Assembly (NCBI RefSeq): GCF_011742925.1
Contig: NZ_WAEL01000001.1
Span: 682,001 to 746,000, forward strand
DNA from: Fibrivirga algicola
GTDB taxonomy: Bacteria > Bacteroidota > Bacteroidia > Cytophagales > Spirosomataceae
Reading direction: 5' to 3'
Length of the DNA: 64,000 nucleotides
The translations under genes and the position numbers were made by a program. The notes beneath the pieces are model-generated. The model searched no databases. It saw only the letters and a program-made list of their open reading frames with translations, and had not been told where the DNA came from. Shown here one piece after another: positions 28,892 to 36,297 of the stretch; positions within the stretch are counted from its first letter, which is position 1, and each line of letters opens with the position of its first letter.

Positions 28892-29338
28892 ATGGATGCG
28901 CTGAATCTGCCTGAATTCGACTACAAACTTACGGAGATCAATGGCAAACCGTATATCTTCGATTTGTTACGCCGCAAGCATGTCCGGCTCACGCCCGAAG
29001 AGTGGGTACGTCAGCACGTGGTCAATCTCTTGATCAATCAGTATCAGTATCCCAAATCGCTGATCCGGTCGGAGGGTGGGGTGGTGCTGAATGCGACGCA
29101 GAAACGTACTGACCTGCTGGCGTTTACGCGTGAAGGAAAACCATTTCTAATTGTCGAGTGCAAGGCCCCGCACGTAACCCTTACGCAGGCGGTGTTCGAT
29201 CAGGCAGCCCGCTACAACCATGTGCATCAGGCACCGTATCTGGTGATCACCAATGGCCTCACACACTACTGCTGTGAAGTGTGCCACCAGACCACCAACA
29301 TCACTTTCCTCGACGATTTTCCGGTATTTAACGGGTAG
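28892..29338 (+). CDS. HsdR N-terminal-like (PD-(D/E)xK) domain protein
   Basis: A 148-residue protein made of just the nuclease-like domain of type I restriction R subunits. The motif KRTDLLAF followed by FLIVECKAP gives the D-x(n)-ExK catalytic triad, and QAARYNHVHQAPYLVITNG is the usual fourth element. No helicase, HsdM or HsdS gene is near, and there is no sign of a recent insertion, so it is not a restriction system. Stand-alone copies are common in Bacteroidota; their role is unknown, perhaps nucleic acid processing. The next gene starts 72 bases on, behind its own promoter. Confidence 0.85.
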   Translation: MDALNLPEFDYKLTEINGKPYIFDLLRRKHVRLTPEEWVRQHVVNLLINQYQYPKSLIRSEGGVVLNATQKRTDLLAFTREGKPFLIVECKAPHVTLTQAVFDQAARYNHVHQAPYLVITNGLTHYCCEVCHQTTNITFLDDFPVFNG

Positions 29339-29343
29339 CGGTC

Positions 29344-29372
29344 TTGTCTTTTTCGGGGAATTAATACCTTTG
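29344..29372 (+). promoter_or_regulatory. Bacteroidota-type promoter of the dienoyl-CoA isomerase-like gene
   Basis: TTG at 29344-29346, 18 bases, then TACCTTTG at 29365-29372 matches the consensus. It lies just after the stop of the preceding gene and about 40 bases before ATG 29411. Confidence 0.65.
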
Positions 29373-29410
29373 CCCTATACCAAAAATAGTATGCACGCAT
29401 ACTACTTGCT

Positions 29411-30250
29411 ATGGCAGAGACGTATCAATCACTTTCAACGACCACGCAGAACGGCGTACTGACGTTGACCTTGCTGGGCCCCGGTAAAGGCAACGCGATG
29501 GGTCCGGATTTTTGGGCCGAATTTCCACAGGCTATTGATGAGATCAACGGCATGGACGATGTGCGGGCGGTGGTAGTGCGGGGGAGTGGCGACCACTTTT
29601 CCTATGGCCTTGACTTGCCCCAGATGATGCCCAAACTTGCCGCTATGGTGGGCGGCAACCAACTGGCTGACCGTCGGCGCGAATTGATGGATATGATTCG
29701 GCAGATGCAGTCTGGTTTCCAGAAAATGCACGAGTCGCCTAAGCCCTTTATTGCGGCGGTGCATGGCTGGTGCATAGGAGGCGGGCTCAATATGATTGCA
29801 GCGGCCGACATTCGGCTTTGCTCAGCTACGGCTAAATTCAGCCTTCGCGAGGCCAAACTGGCTATTACGCCCGATATTGGCGGTTTGCAGTGGTTACCGC
29901 GCATTGTAGGCGAAGGCATTACCCGCGAAATGGCATTTACGGCCGGTGATTATGATGCCGCCTTTGCGCTGCGAACGGGGCTGGTGAATCATTTGCTCGA
30001 CACGCCCGAGGAGTTGTTTGCCAAGGCTGATGAACTGGCGCAGCAAATTGCCGATAACGCGCATTTGGCCGTTCAGGGGGCCAAGGCTGTTCTGAACTAC
30101 GGCATGGATAAATCGATTGAAGCCGGGTTGCAGTACGTAGCCGTTTGGAATTCTTCGCAACTGCAATCGATGGATTTTTCCGAAGCAATGGATGCGACGG
30201 CTGAACGTCGACAAGCTGCTTTCAACAAAAAAATCAATAGAGGCTACTAA
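29411..30250 (+). CDS. Enoyl-CoA hydratase/isomerase family, probable dienoyl-CoA isomerase
   Basis: A 279-residue crotonase-fold enzyme. The oxyanion region is HGWCIGGGLNMIAAADIRLCS (118-138). The acidic residues Glu147 (SLREAK) and Asp155 (TPDIGGLQ) fit the delta3,5-delta2,4-dienoyl-CoA isomerase group (mammalian ECH1 has corresponding Glu and Asp), whereas hydratases use two Glu. The run ITPDIGGLQWLPRIVG is also ECH1-like. It would act in breakdown of unsaturated fatty acids with odd-numbered double bonds. The next gene, across a long hairpin, is a dienoyl-CoA reductase-like SDR, which fits. Confidence 0.85.
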   Translation: MAETYQSLSTTTQNGVLTLTLLGPGKGNAMGPDFWAEFPQAIDEINGMDDVRAVVVRGSGDHFSYGLDLPQMMPKLAAMVGGNQLADRRRELMDMIRQMQSGFQKMHESPKPFIAAVHGWCIGGGLNMIAAADIRLCSATAKFSLREAKLAITPDIGGLQWLPRIVGEGITREMAFTAGDYDAAFALRTGLVNHLLDTPEELFAKADELAQQIADNAHLAVQGAKAVLNYGMDKSIEAGLQYVAVWNSSQLQSMDFSEAMDATAERRQAAFNKKINRGY

Positions 30251-30253
30251 AAA

Positions 30254-30328
30254 ATGAGTGGTTGCGGTAGGCCGCCCGAAGCGAGTTAGTAAATACCTTG
30301 CTCCGGGCGGCCTACCACAGCCACTCAT
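30254..30328. repeat. Long near-perfect hairpin between two fatty-acid genes
   Basis: Arms 30254-30285 and 30297-30328 pair over 32 positions with four mismatches (two of them G-U on the plus-strand RNA) around an 11-base loop TTAGTAAATAC. No T-run follows, so it is not a standard terminator. It occupies almost the whole gap between the two genes and may protect the upstream mRNA end, attenuate read-through, or be a REP/MITE-type repeat. Confidence 0.7.
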
Positions 30329-30341
30329 TCACCCAGTTCAT

Positions 30342-31256
30342 ATGACAAATACAGGCATGCTGCGCGATGACGCACTGAAGGGTAAAACAATTATTGTAAC
30401 AGGTGGCGGCACGGGCCTCGGTAAGTCGATGGCCCGTTATTTTTTGCAACTTGGCGCCAACGTAACGATCTGTAGCCGCCGCCAGGCGGTACTCGATCAA
30501 ACGGCGCAGGAGCTGACCGATGAATTGAAAGACCAGCCGGGTGCCGGGCAAATTCTGGCAATTGCCTGCGACGTGCGCGATCCGCTGGCCATTGAGAAGG
30601 TCATTGCCGATACAGTGGAGCGGTTCGGTGAAGTAAATGGGCTGCTCAACAACTCCGCCGGTAACTTCATTAGCCCAACAGAACGCCTTTCGTACAAAGC
30701 ATTTGATGTGGTTGTCGATATTGTGCTGCGCGGAACTTACTATTTTACGCTGGCCGTAGGTAAATACTGGATTGAGAATAAGATAAAAGGCACGGTGCTA
30801 AATATCTCAACTACCTACGCCACAACCGGTTCCGGGTACGTTGTGCCCTCGGCGGTGGCTAAAGGTGGTGCGCTAATTATGACCAAATCGCTGGCGGCCG
30901 AGTGGGGCAAGTACGGTATCCGCCTGAATGCCATTGCGCCCGGTCCGTTCCCAACCAAAGGCGCATGGGATCGGCTTTTCCCCGAGCCACTAGCCAGCAT
31001 GATGGACCCTACCAGCCGAATTCCGCTGAAACGCGTGGGTGAGCACCATGAACTGGCTAATCTGGCCGCTTACCTGCTGTCGGATTTTTCCGGGTACGTT
31101 ACCGGCGAATGCATCACCATCGATGGGGGCGAAGTACTGGCCGCAGGCGAATTCAGCCACCTCGAAAAAGTAACTGACGATCAGTGGGATATGATCGGGC
31201 AGTCGATCAAACAAGCCAACCGCGAAAGCAAGAAGGAAGGCCAACAGGGACAGTAA
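30342..31256 (+). CDS. SDR-family 2,4-dienoyl-CoA reductase-like protein
   Basis: A 304-residue protein starting at ATG 30342. The cofactor motif VTGGGTGLGKSMARYF and CSRRQAVLDQ indicate NADPH use, NNSAGNF is the SDR NAG motif, and the catalytic Tyr of classical SDRs is replaced in context (TTYATTGSGYVVPSAVAKGG), as in the DECR group where the Tyr is not in the usual YxxxK position. SRIPLKRVGEHHEL and CITIDGGEVL are C-terminal family marks. It would reduce 2,4-dienoyl-CoA to 3-enoyl-CoA in unsaturated fatty acid oxidation, paired with the isomerase upstream. No other beta-oxidation gene is in the window. Confidence 0.85.
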   Translation: MTNTGMLRDDALKGKTIIVTGGGTGLGKSMARYFLQLGANVTICSRRQAVLDQTAQELTDELKDQPGAGQILAIACDVRDPLAIEKVIADTVERFGEVNGLLNNSAGNFISPTERLSYKAFDVVVDIVLRGTYYFTLAVGKYWIENKIKGTVLNISTTYATTGSGYVVPSAVAKGGALIMTKSLAAEWGKYGIRLNAIAPGPFPTKGAWDRLFPEPLASMMDPTSRIPLKRVGEHHELANLAAYLLSDFSGYVTGECITIDGGEVLAAGEFSHLEKVTDDQWDMIGQSIKQANRESKKEGQQGQ

Positions 31257-31355
31257 GCGTCACGAAGTCGGCGTTTGGCGTCGCAAAAAAATAGTCATAA
31301 CCATGCGGGAATGACCGATACACTAGCCCCCGATGCCAATCAGGGGAAGTGGAAT

Positions 31356-31411
31356 TCCGTAGGAACGTCCGATAGAAATGCACATTGGTTTCTAAAAGAC
31401 GTTCCTACGGG
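31356..31411. repeat. Hairpin repeat between convergent SDR and lpxH genes
   Basis: Arms 31356-31378 and 31389-31411 pair over 23 positions with about four mismatches (core CCGTAGGAACGTC). Loop of 10 bases. It could act as terminator for both genes or be a REP-like dispersed element; only this copy is in the window. Confidence 0.6.
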
Positions 31412-31436
31412 ACTATAATTCGTCGTTTACTGACGT

Positions 31437-32225
31437 TCAATGCTTATTTTCATTCCATGTTTCCAGCCGCAGGCTGTCGCCGTTGAAGACGCCATAGGTG
31501 CGGGCGTGAACCCACTCGCCCAGGTTGATGTAACGGCTGGTTGGCGAAACGGCAAGGTCGAGCGGAATGTGGCGATGACCGAACACGTAGAAATCGTGGT
31601 GCATTTGGGCTTCTACTTCTCGGCAATAATGCCAGAGCCATTCGTGTTCTTCGCCCCGAAACACCTCTTCGCCTTTTTTCATATTGCTGATCCGGCTGCG
31701 GCGCGACCAAGCCTGGGCCAGACCGATACCCAGGTCGGGATGCAGCCATTTGAAAGCTTGCTGGGCTAGTTCGCTCTCAAAGACTTTTTTTAGTCGTTTA
31801 TAGACATGGTCGCCGGGCCCCAGACCATCGCCGTGCCCAATAAACACCTGCTTGTCGCCTAGCTGGTAGGAGCGGGGCTGACGGTAGACCGGAATACCCA
31901 GTTCATCGGTGAAATAATGGCGCATCCACATATCATGGTTACCGGTAAAGAGCGTGATTGGCAAGCCACCATCGGCCAGTTCGGCCAGTTTCCCCTGCAA
32001 ACGGGCAAAGCCTTTTGGAATAGCGTGTTTGTATTCGAACCAGAAATCAAATACATCACCCACCAGAAAAATGGCCGCGGCATCGGTTTCAACCGTAGTT
32101 AACCAGCGAACAACGGCGGCTTCACGCTCGCGACTGTGGGCGGGGGAGGGGGTACCCAGGTGAAAATCAGAAGCAAAATACACCTGACGTCCCGGTGGTA
32201 AGGCAATACGATCAATAGCATCCAT
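31437..32225 (-). CDS. lpxH: UDP-2,3-diacylglucosamine diphosphatase (LpxH-like)
   Basis: A 262-residue calcineurin-like phosphoesterase starting at the ATG complementary to 32223-32225. The metal motifs occur in order: YFASDFHLG, LVGDVFDFWFE, LFTGNHDMWM, IGHGDG and FGHRHIPLDL. The phenylalanine/tryptophan-rich FDFWFEY and GNHDMWMR blocks are typical of LpxH, which makes lipid X in lipid A synthesis at the inner membrane. The frame extends upstream, but CAAAAATA at 32233-32240 reads TATTTTTG on the minus strand, a possible -7 box that would make the mRNA almost leaderless at this ATG. Divergent from an unknown lipoprotein gene. Confidence 0.93.
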   Translation of the reverse strand: MDAIDRIALPPGRQVYFASDFHLGTPSPAHSREREAAVVRWLTTVETDAAAIFLVGDVFDFWFEYKHAIPKGFARLQGKLAELADGGLPITLFTGNHDMWMRHYFTDELGIPVYRQPRSYQLGDKQVFIGHGDGLGPGDHVYKRLKKVFESELAQQAFKWLHPDLGIGLAQAWSRRSRISNMKKGEEVFRGEEHEWLWHYCREVEAQMHHDFYVFGHRHIPLDLAVSPTSRYINLGEWVHARTYGVFNGDSLRLETWNENKH

Positions 32226-32348
32226 GTGGGGGCAAAAATACGTCAGAAACCGCAGGTGACGCTCGTTCAATCCGTCATGCTGTTTTAAGCTACGTTCCGC
32301 AACAATCTGACAAAAAATTGGGTTGAAGGGGTAGACATATATTGACTC

Positions 32349-33122
32349 ATGAAACAATCAGCTATTTTATTTTCTTTTGCGCTTCTGGGTATGGTATCGT
32401 GCCGTCCCGGTAATACCGACGATGCGAACGACGCTGGTGGAACAGCCAGCCCCCATCTGGCACGCCAGGTTGTAGGCGTCCGTATGCTTTCTAACGATGC
32501 TCTCTATGATAAAGCAAGCACATTGCTGGCTGAAGATCTGGTGCGGGGTACGTTTAAGCTTGGTGGCGACACTGAAGTAGAAGTCATTGATGAGGCACAG
32601 GGCGGCAAATTTATGTGGGGTAAAAACGAAGTAGACGTTTCCTTCGCTACGGCCCGTCCTTATCAGTCTATATACCATGCTGAGTACGCCTTCGACCGGA
32701 TGTACCAGGGTAAAGGCGCGGCTACAATGAGCATGCCTGCTGCTGATTCGGATATGGCAGAGAAAGAGCCATTGAGCGGTCCAGCTCCTGAAGGTACTGC
32801 TGCTGAAATGCCGGCTGAATCAGCGACCGGTTCGATTGCCAAGCGTGATACATCGGCCAAAAATGACACCGCCACTACCGTGTCTCGGGTAACCCCAGCC
32901 GCTACTCAATTGGTAAAGCCAGCGGTTAATACAAGCCGGTTCGCTGCTTACGCGGGCTTGGGCGACAAGGCCGTTTGGGATATGTCGACCCGGACGATGC
33001 ACGTGCTGCTGAATAACCACATTCTCAACGTGCGGGTAAATACCAGCGACAACATGACTGTGTCCCGGGAGCGTGCGGCAATTCTTGCCAATGTTATGCT
33101 TTCCGAGGTGCTTAATAACTAG
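32349..33122 (+). CDS. Lipoprotein of unknown function with a low-complexity insert
   Basis: A 257-residue lipoprotein with lipobox MVSC after a short leader. An N-terminal domain (about 35-120: RMLSNDALYDKASTLLAEDL, GKFMWGKNEVDVSFATARPY) and a C-terminal piece (about 200-257: GLGDKAVWDMSTRTMHVLL and ending VMLSEVLNN) are split by about 80 residues of Ala/Ser/Thr/Pro/Asp-rich sequence. The two conserved-looking parts may form one domain interrupted by the insert, since the C-terminal strand-helix pattern (AVWD, HVLLNNHILNVRV) looks like the end of a compact alpha/beta fold. I do not recognise the family. It has its own terminator. Confidence 0.7.
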   Translation: MKQSAILFSFALLGMVSCRPGNTDDANDAGGTASPHLARQVVGVRMLSNDALYDKASTLLAEDLVRGTFKLGGDTEVEVIDEAQGGKFMWGKNEVDVSFATARPYQSIYHAEYAFDRMYQGKGAATMSMPAADSDMAEKEPLSGPAPEGTAAEMPAESATGSIAKRDTSAKNDTATTVSRVTPAATQLVKPAVNTSRFAAYAGLGDKAVWDMSTRTMHVLLNNHILNVRVNTSDNMTVSRERAAILANVMLSEVLNN

Positions 33123-33143
33123 GCATACTTCATTCCCTTTTGT

Positions 33144-33175
33144 AAAAGCTTCCTCAACCAGAGGAGGCTTTTTTT
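33144..33175 (+). terminator. Rho-independent terminator of the lipoprotein gene
   Basis: Stem AAAAGCTTCCTC (33144-33155) with its near-complement GAGGAGGCTTTT (33161-33172) and loop AACCA, followed by a T-run. Confidence 0.85.
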
Positions 33176-33433
33176 ATAGGTATGGACCTGGGATGAAACG
33201 GGCCGGGTCTGATCTGTTCAGCGTAGTAGAGTACTACCGGATCAGGGTGCTAAATCCAGTAAGTCTAGTTGGTAAGGCTAGCGGTGATTGTTGCCGTTAC
33301 TGACTGAAAAACCCTGATATTGTTGCAATTATGGTAGACAAACCTATTTTTGGATGACCATTTACGACCTTGTTCGTCTAACTGACTTCCTACACTTAAC
33401 CAGCTGGGTAGGCTTTCTAATTACCCTCCATTT

Positions 33434-34399
33434 ATGTTCACTAACAAAACCCCCTGGATTGTCCTTCTCCTCTTATGGATGGGCGGCTCGACGTGGTGGC
33501 ACGTCTGTAAAATCAAGCAACTCTGTGGCGACGATCCTGCTTCTGCTACCACCGTTGCTGCCTCTGGCGTAACTGCTCCTTCGTTGGTAATCGTCGATGC
33601 CGACAAGCTGAATCTGAACGTACCCGGAAACTTCAGCTTTGCTAAGTCAGGCGCAGTAGCCAATGCGTCGGCCGTTGGAAAGACGCTTCAGTCGCTGGCC
33701 GACTACCTGAAAGCAAATCCCGGTCGACAGCTCGACATAAACGGCTATTACCACGCCGACGAGCAGAATCCGTCGACGTACCCGAACCTGGGCGTTGCCA
33801 GAGCCGAGGATAGTAAGGCGCAGTTAGTGAAGCTAGGGGTTCCGGCTGGTCAATTAGCAACAAACGGCGTGCTGGTCGATACAAACAAGGCAAGTGTAAT
33901 GGCCTACAATGCAGCCGGCGATTCGCTGTATGGCGGTTTAGCATTCGCGTTTAAAGATGCTGCCGCACCAGCAACGGCAGCTACCCCGGCAACAGAAAGC
34001 GCCCCTACGGCAATTCCCAAAACCGAAGAAGCACTGGCCGAGTCTCAAAAGTTCACGTCGGTATTTAAACCGATTGACCTGTACTTCAAAATGGGCCAAT
34101 CGAATTATATCCAAACTGAGTCAACGAAGGCATTTTTTGCCGAAGCAGCAACGTACCTGAAAGCCAACAAAGACAAAAAGTTGGTGCTAACCGGTCATAC
34201 CGACGATTCGGGGCCTGAAGCCGTAAATCTGGAGCTATCGAAATCTCGGGCGGGCACGGTGAAAAGCCGCCTGAAAAAGTCTGGTATCGATAGCGAACAA
34301 ATTATGGTCGATGCCAAAGGTGAATCGCAACCTAAAGAGTCGAATGCAACCCAGGCAGGCCGTAAGGCCAATCGTCGTGTCACTGTTGTTGTTCAATAA
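33434..34399 (+). CDS. Membrane-anchored OmpA-family protein with two OmpA-like domains
   Basis: A 321-residue protein with one N-terminal hydrophobic helix (PWIVLLLLWMGGSTWW, about 7-22) likely to be an uncleaved anchor. A first OmpA-like fold (about 55-180: FSFAKSGAVAN, LADYLKANPGRQLDINGYY, ARAEDSKAQLVKLGVPAGQL) is degenerate in the peptidoglycan motif; after an Ala/Thr/Pro linker (185-205) a canonical OmpA domain follows (about 215-321) with LVLTGHTDDSG and NRRVTVVVQ. It probably reaches from the membrane to peptidoglycan. It is the first of three tightly spaced genes, followed 19 bases later by the first of two HhH membrane proteins. Confidence 0.85.
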   Translation: MFTNKTPWIVLLLLWMGGSTWWHVCKIKQLCGDDPASATTVAASGVTAPSLVIVDADKLNLNVPGNFSFAKSGAVANASAVGKTLQSLADYLKANPGRQLDINGYYHADEQNPSTYPNLGVARAEDSKAQLVKLGVPAGQLATNGVLVDTNKASVMAYNAAGDSLYGGLAFAFKDAAAPATAATPATESAPTAIPKTEEALAESQKFTSVFKPIDLYFKMGQSNYIQTESTKAFFAEAATYLKANKDKKLVLTGHTDDSGPEAVNLELSKSRAGTVKSRLKKSGIDSEQIMVDAKGESQPKESNATQAGRKANRRVTVVVQ

Positions 34400-34418
34400 C
34401 CGAAACCGCTGAAGCACT

Positions 34419-34910
34419 ATGTTTACCATGAATCCCCTGAATTTGCCCGATGTCCCCCTGCAGCACTGGATTATGCTGCTGGTTGCTGGTACGCTGGGCT
34501 TTATTATCGGCTACATTTCCCGCAAGGGCATGATTGCGCAATTGGAAGGCGATCTGGCCAGCACTGAACGCGAATTGGCTGACTGCCAGCGAGTGCCCTC
34601 GGCACCGGAAGACCAGGAAGCGTTGATTCTGAACCGGGTACGTGCCCGAGCAAGTGAGCTCGATTTTGCGCGTATTGGCCGGGCCACCATCGCCGAGGCT
34701 GATGACCTAAAGGATATTGTTGGCGTTGGCCCATTTCTGGAAAAGAAACTTCATGCCATTGGCATCTTTACGTTCCGGCAGGTAGCTAACCTCACCCGCG
34801 AAGACGTAGCCAAAGTGAATGATATCATTGAGTTTTTTCCGGGCCGTATCGAGCGCGACGACTGGGTAGGCCAGTCGGCTGAGTTTGAACGCAAGAAACG
34901 TAACGCTTAA
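34419..34910 (+). CDS. Single-span membrane protein with helix-hairpin-helix (H3TH-like) domain, first paralogue
   Basis: A 163-residue protein; ATG 34419 or 34428 can start it. One TM helix (about 16-34, HWIMLLVAGTLGFIIGYI) is followed by SRK, so the C-terminal part should face the cytoplasm. A short coiled coil (about 40-60) leads to a helix-hairpin-helix domain (about 88-155) with DDLKDIVGVGPFLEKKLHAI, TFRQVANLT and PGRIERDDWVGQ. The same type of domain is found in COG3743 (predicted flap-endonuclease-like H3TH proteins) and fused to some ribosomal L21 and NADH dehydrogenase proteins. GVG turns of this kind bind nucleic acid backbone. Function of membrane-bound forms is unknown. Confidence 0.8.
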   Translation: MFTMNPLNLPDVPLQHWIMLLVAGTLGFIIGYISRKGMIAQLEGDLASTERELADCQRVPSAPEDQEALILNRVRARASELDFARIGRATIAEADDLKDIVGVGPFLEKKLHAIGIFTFRQVANLTREDVAKVNDIIEFFPGRIERDDWVGQSAEFERKKRNA

Positions 34911-34922
34911 CCCCTTACACCC

Positions 34923-35639
34923 ATGTTTGGATTAGATCCCTTTAGCCGCTTAGTCGCTAGTGTCGAAATGCTGCTTTTGCTCGCTCTGGCAGCGTTTGTA
35001 GGTTGGTTAATCGCCCGCCTTATTTTGAATAGTCGCGTTGGCGCGTTGCAAACGGCCATCGCTGAAAAGGAAGCGGAACTGGAGAATTGCCGCCGGTCTA
35101 AAGCAACAGCGCCCCGGCTACAGGCAAACACGATTCGTACTGAAACGATCGTGCCGCCGGTAGTGAGCGAGCCCCTGGTGGTGCCCGCTATGGCGGCCCC
35201 AGTACTCGAGGTGCCTGTTGAATTACCACCTGTGCTGGTATCTACGGTAGTGCCGACCGTTGCTGAGGCAACTCAATTAGCTCCTGCGCCAGTCGGTGCA
35301 TCTGTAGCGCCCGCCATGCCGGTTGCCAACTCAGAAGATGCGGTCCTGACCCGAATTGCGGCAAGAGCCAATGAAATCAACTTCGACCGGATTGGCCGGG
35401 CTACCGCCGCCGAGGCCGATGATCTGAAAGATATTGTAGGTGTCGGGCCGTTCTTAGAGCGTAAGCTGCACAGCCTTGGCATCTACACGTTCCGGCAGGT
35501 TGGTAATTTCACGAAAGAAGACATCAACAAGGTAAACGAGATCATCGAGTTTTTCCCCGGCCGAATCGAGCGAGATAACTGGGTGAGCCAATCGCAGGCG
35601 TTCTATGAGCGGAAGTATGGTGGAAAAGTAGCTGAGTAA
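34923..35639 (+). CDS. Single-span membrane protein with helix-hairpin-helix (H3TH-like) domain, second paralogue
   Basis: A 238-residue protein starting 12 bases after the previous gene. TM helix about 15-33 (EMLLLLALAAFVGWLIARLI), short coiled coil (40-60), then a Pro/Val/Ala-rich linker of about 70 residues not present in the first paralogue, and the C-terminal block (about 140-232) DRIGRATAAEADDLKDIVGV, GPFLERKLHSLGI, FPGRIERDNWVSQ. The last 85 residues are about three quarters identical to the first paralogue, which implies tandem duplication. The longer linker would let its HhH domain reach further from the membrane. It ends the three-gene unit at a terminator. Confidence 0.8.
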   Translation: MFGLDPFSRLVASVEMLLLLALAAFVGWLIARLILNSRVGALQTAIAEKEAELENCRRSKATAPRLQANTIRTETIVPPVVSEPLVVPAMAAPVLEVPVELPPVLVSTVVPTVAEATQLAPAPVGASVAPAMPVANSEDAVLTRIAARANEINFDRIGRATAAEADDLKDIVGVGPFLERKLHSLGIYTFRQVGNFTKEDINKVNEIIEFFPGRIERDNWVSQSQAFYERKYGGKVAE

Positions 35640-35659
35640 GATCCGGTATCGGTGTTGAC

Positions 35660-35704
35660 TTGGGTTATTGGTGTCAGTTTTCGATGCTGATAACCCAATT
35701 TTTG
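35660..35704 (+). terminator. Rho-independent terminator of the OmpA/HhH operon
   Basis: Stem TTGGGTTAT (35660-35668) with ATAACCCAA (35690-35698) and an inner TCAG/CTGA pairing; TTTTTG follows. Confidence 0.75.
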
Positions 35705-35753
35705 TTTAACTGATTTACTTGATTCCGTATACTAGCTAAACAATACAGCGCTG

Positions 35754-36280
35754 TATGAGACGGCTAACGTTATACCTCCTGGCACTAGGAGGCCCGCCTA
35801 TCGTTGTTGGTGAAGACTGTATAAAAAATTGAGGATGAGCGGTTTGATGAGCAAAAGGCAGAATGCCAGACTCAGTTTTATCAAACGATGAAAGAATGGG
35901 ACCGATATGCCTCGGAGGCTGAGACATACGTAAAAACGTACCTGTTGCCTAGGCTGACAACTGAAGCAAAGACAAAGGACTCAACCGCTTTCTGGCTGGA
36001 TTATGCCAAACTCTGCACTATTGGCTGGTCGTTTATCGCCGGCGTTAAGAACGAAACCCGTCTGCAAGCCATGACTGACTACGTAAAACAGTCCAACCAA
36101 CTGACCGAAACGGCCAATGCTACGGGTGTCTGCGCCTGTTTACTCTACCAGATGGGTCGAAAGCAGCAAGCTGTTCAATTACAGGAAAAATCGTTGTTGT
36201 TGGCTGGCCAAACGGATGCCTCTGAGACAGATGTCCACAAGGACAGACTGAAACGAATGCAGAAGGGAAAAGCGCTTTAA
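35754..36280 (+). pseudogene. Decayed thioredoxin-family protein gene (N-terminal leader and C-terminal helical part only)
   Basis: ATG 35754 opens a leader-like frame (MRRLTLYLLALGG) that stops at 35829. A second frame, open from 35825 and running to 36280 through ATG 35888, encodes DERFDEQKAECQTQFYQTMK and the helical repeats of about 130 residues (AKLCTIGWSFIAGVKNETRL, CACLLYQMGRKQQAVQLQEK). That C-terminal pattern matches the TPR-like tail of Bacteroidota thioredoxin-family proteins, but the thioredoxin domain with CxxC is missing. The simplest reading is an internal deletion plus frame change in an old gene. Alternatively ATG 35888 may still express a 130-residue helical protein. Confidence 0.5.
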
Positions 36281-36297
36281 CGGAATACCCGTTTGCC

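Noticed and set aside
28892-29338. A restriction-modification system
   Set aside because: Only an HsdR-N-like domain is present; no helicase, methylase or specificity gene is nearby.
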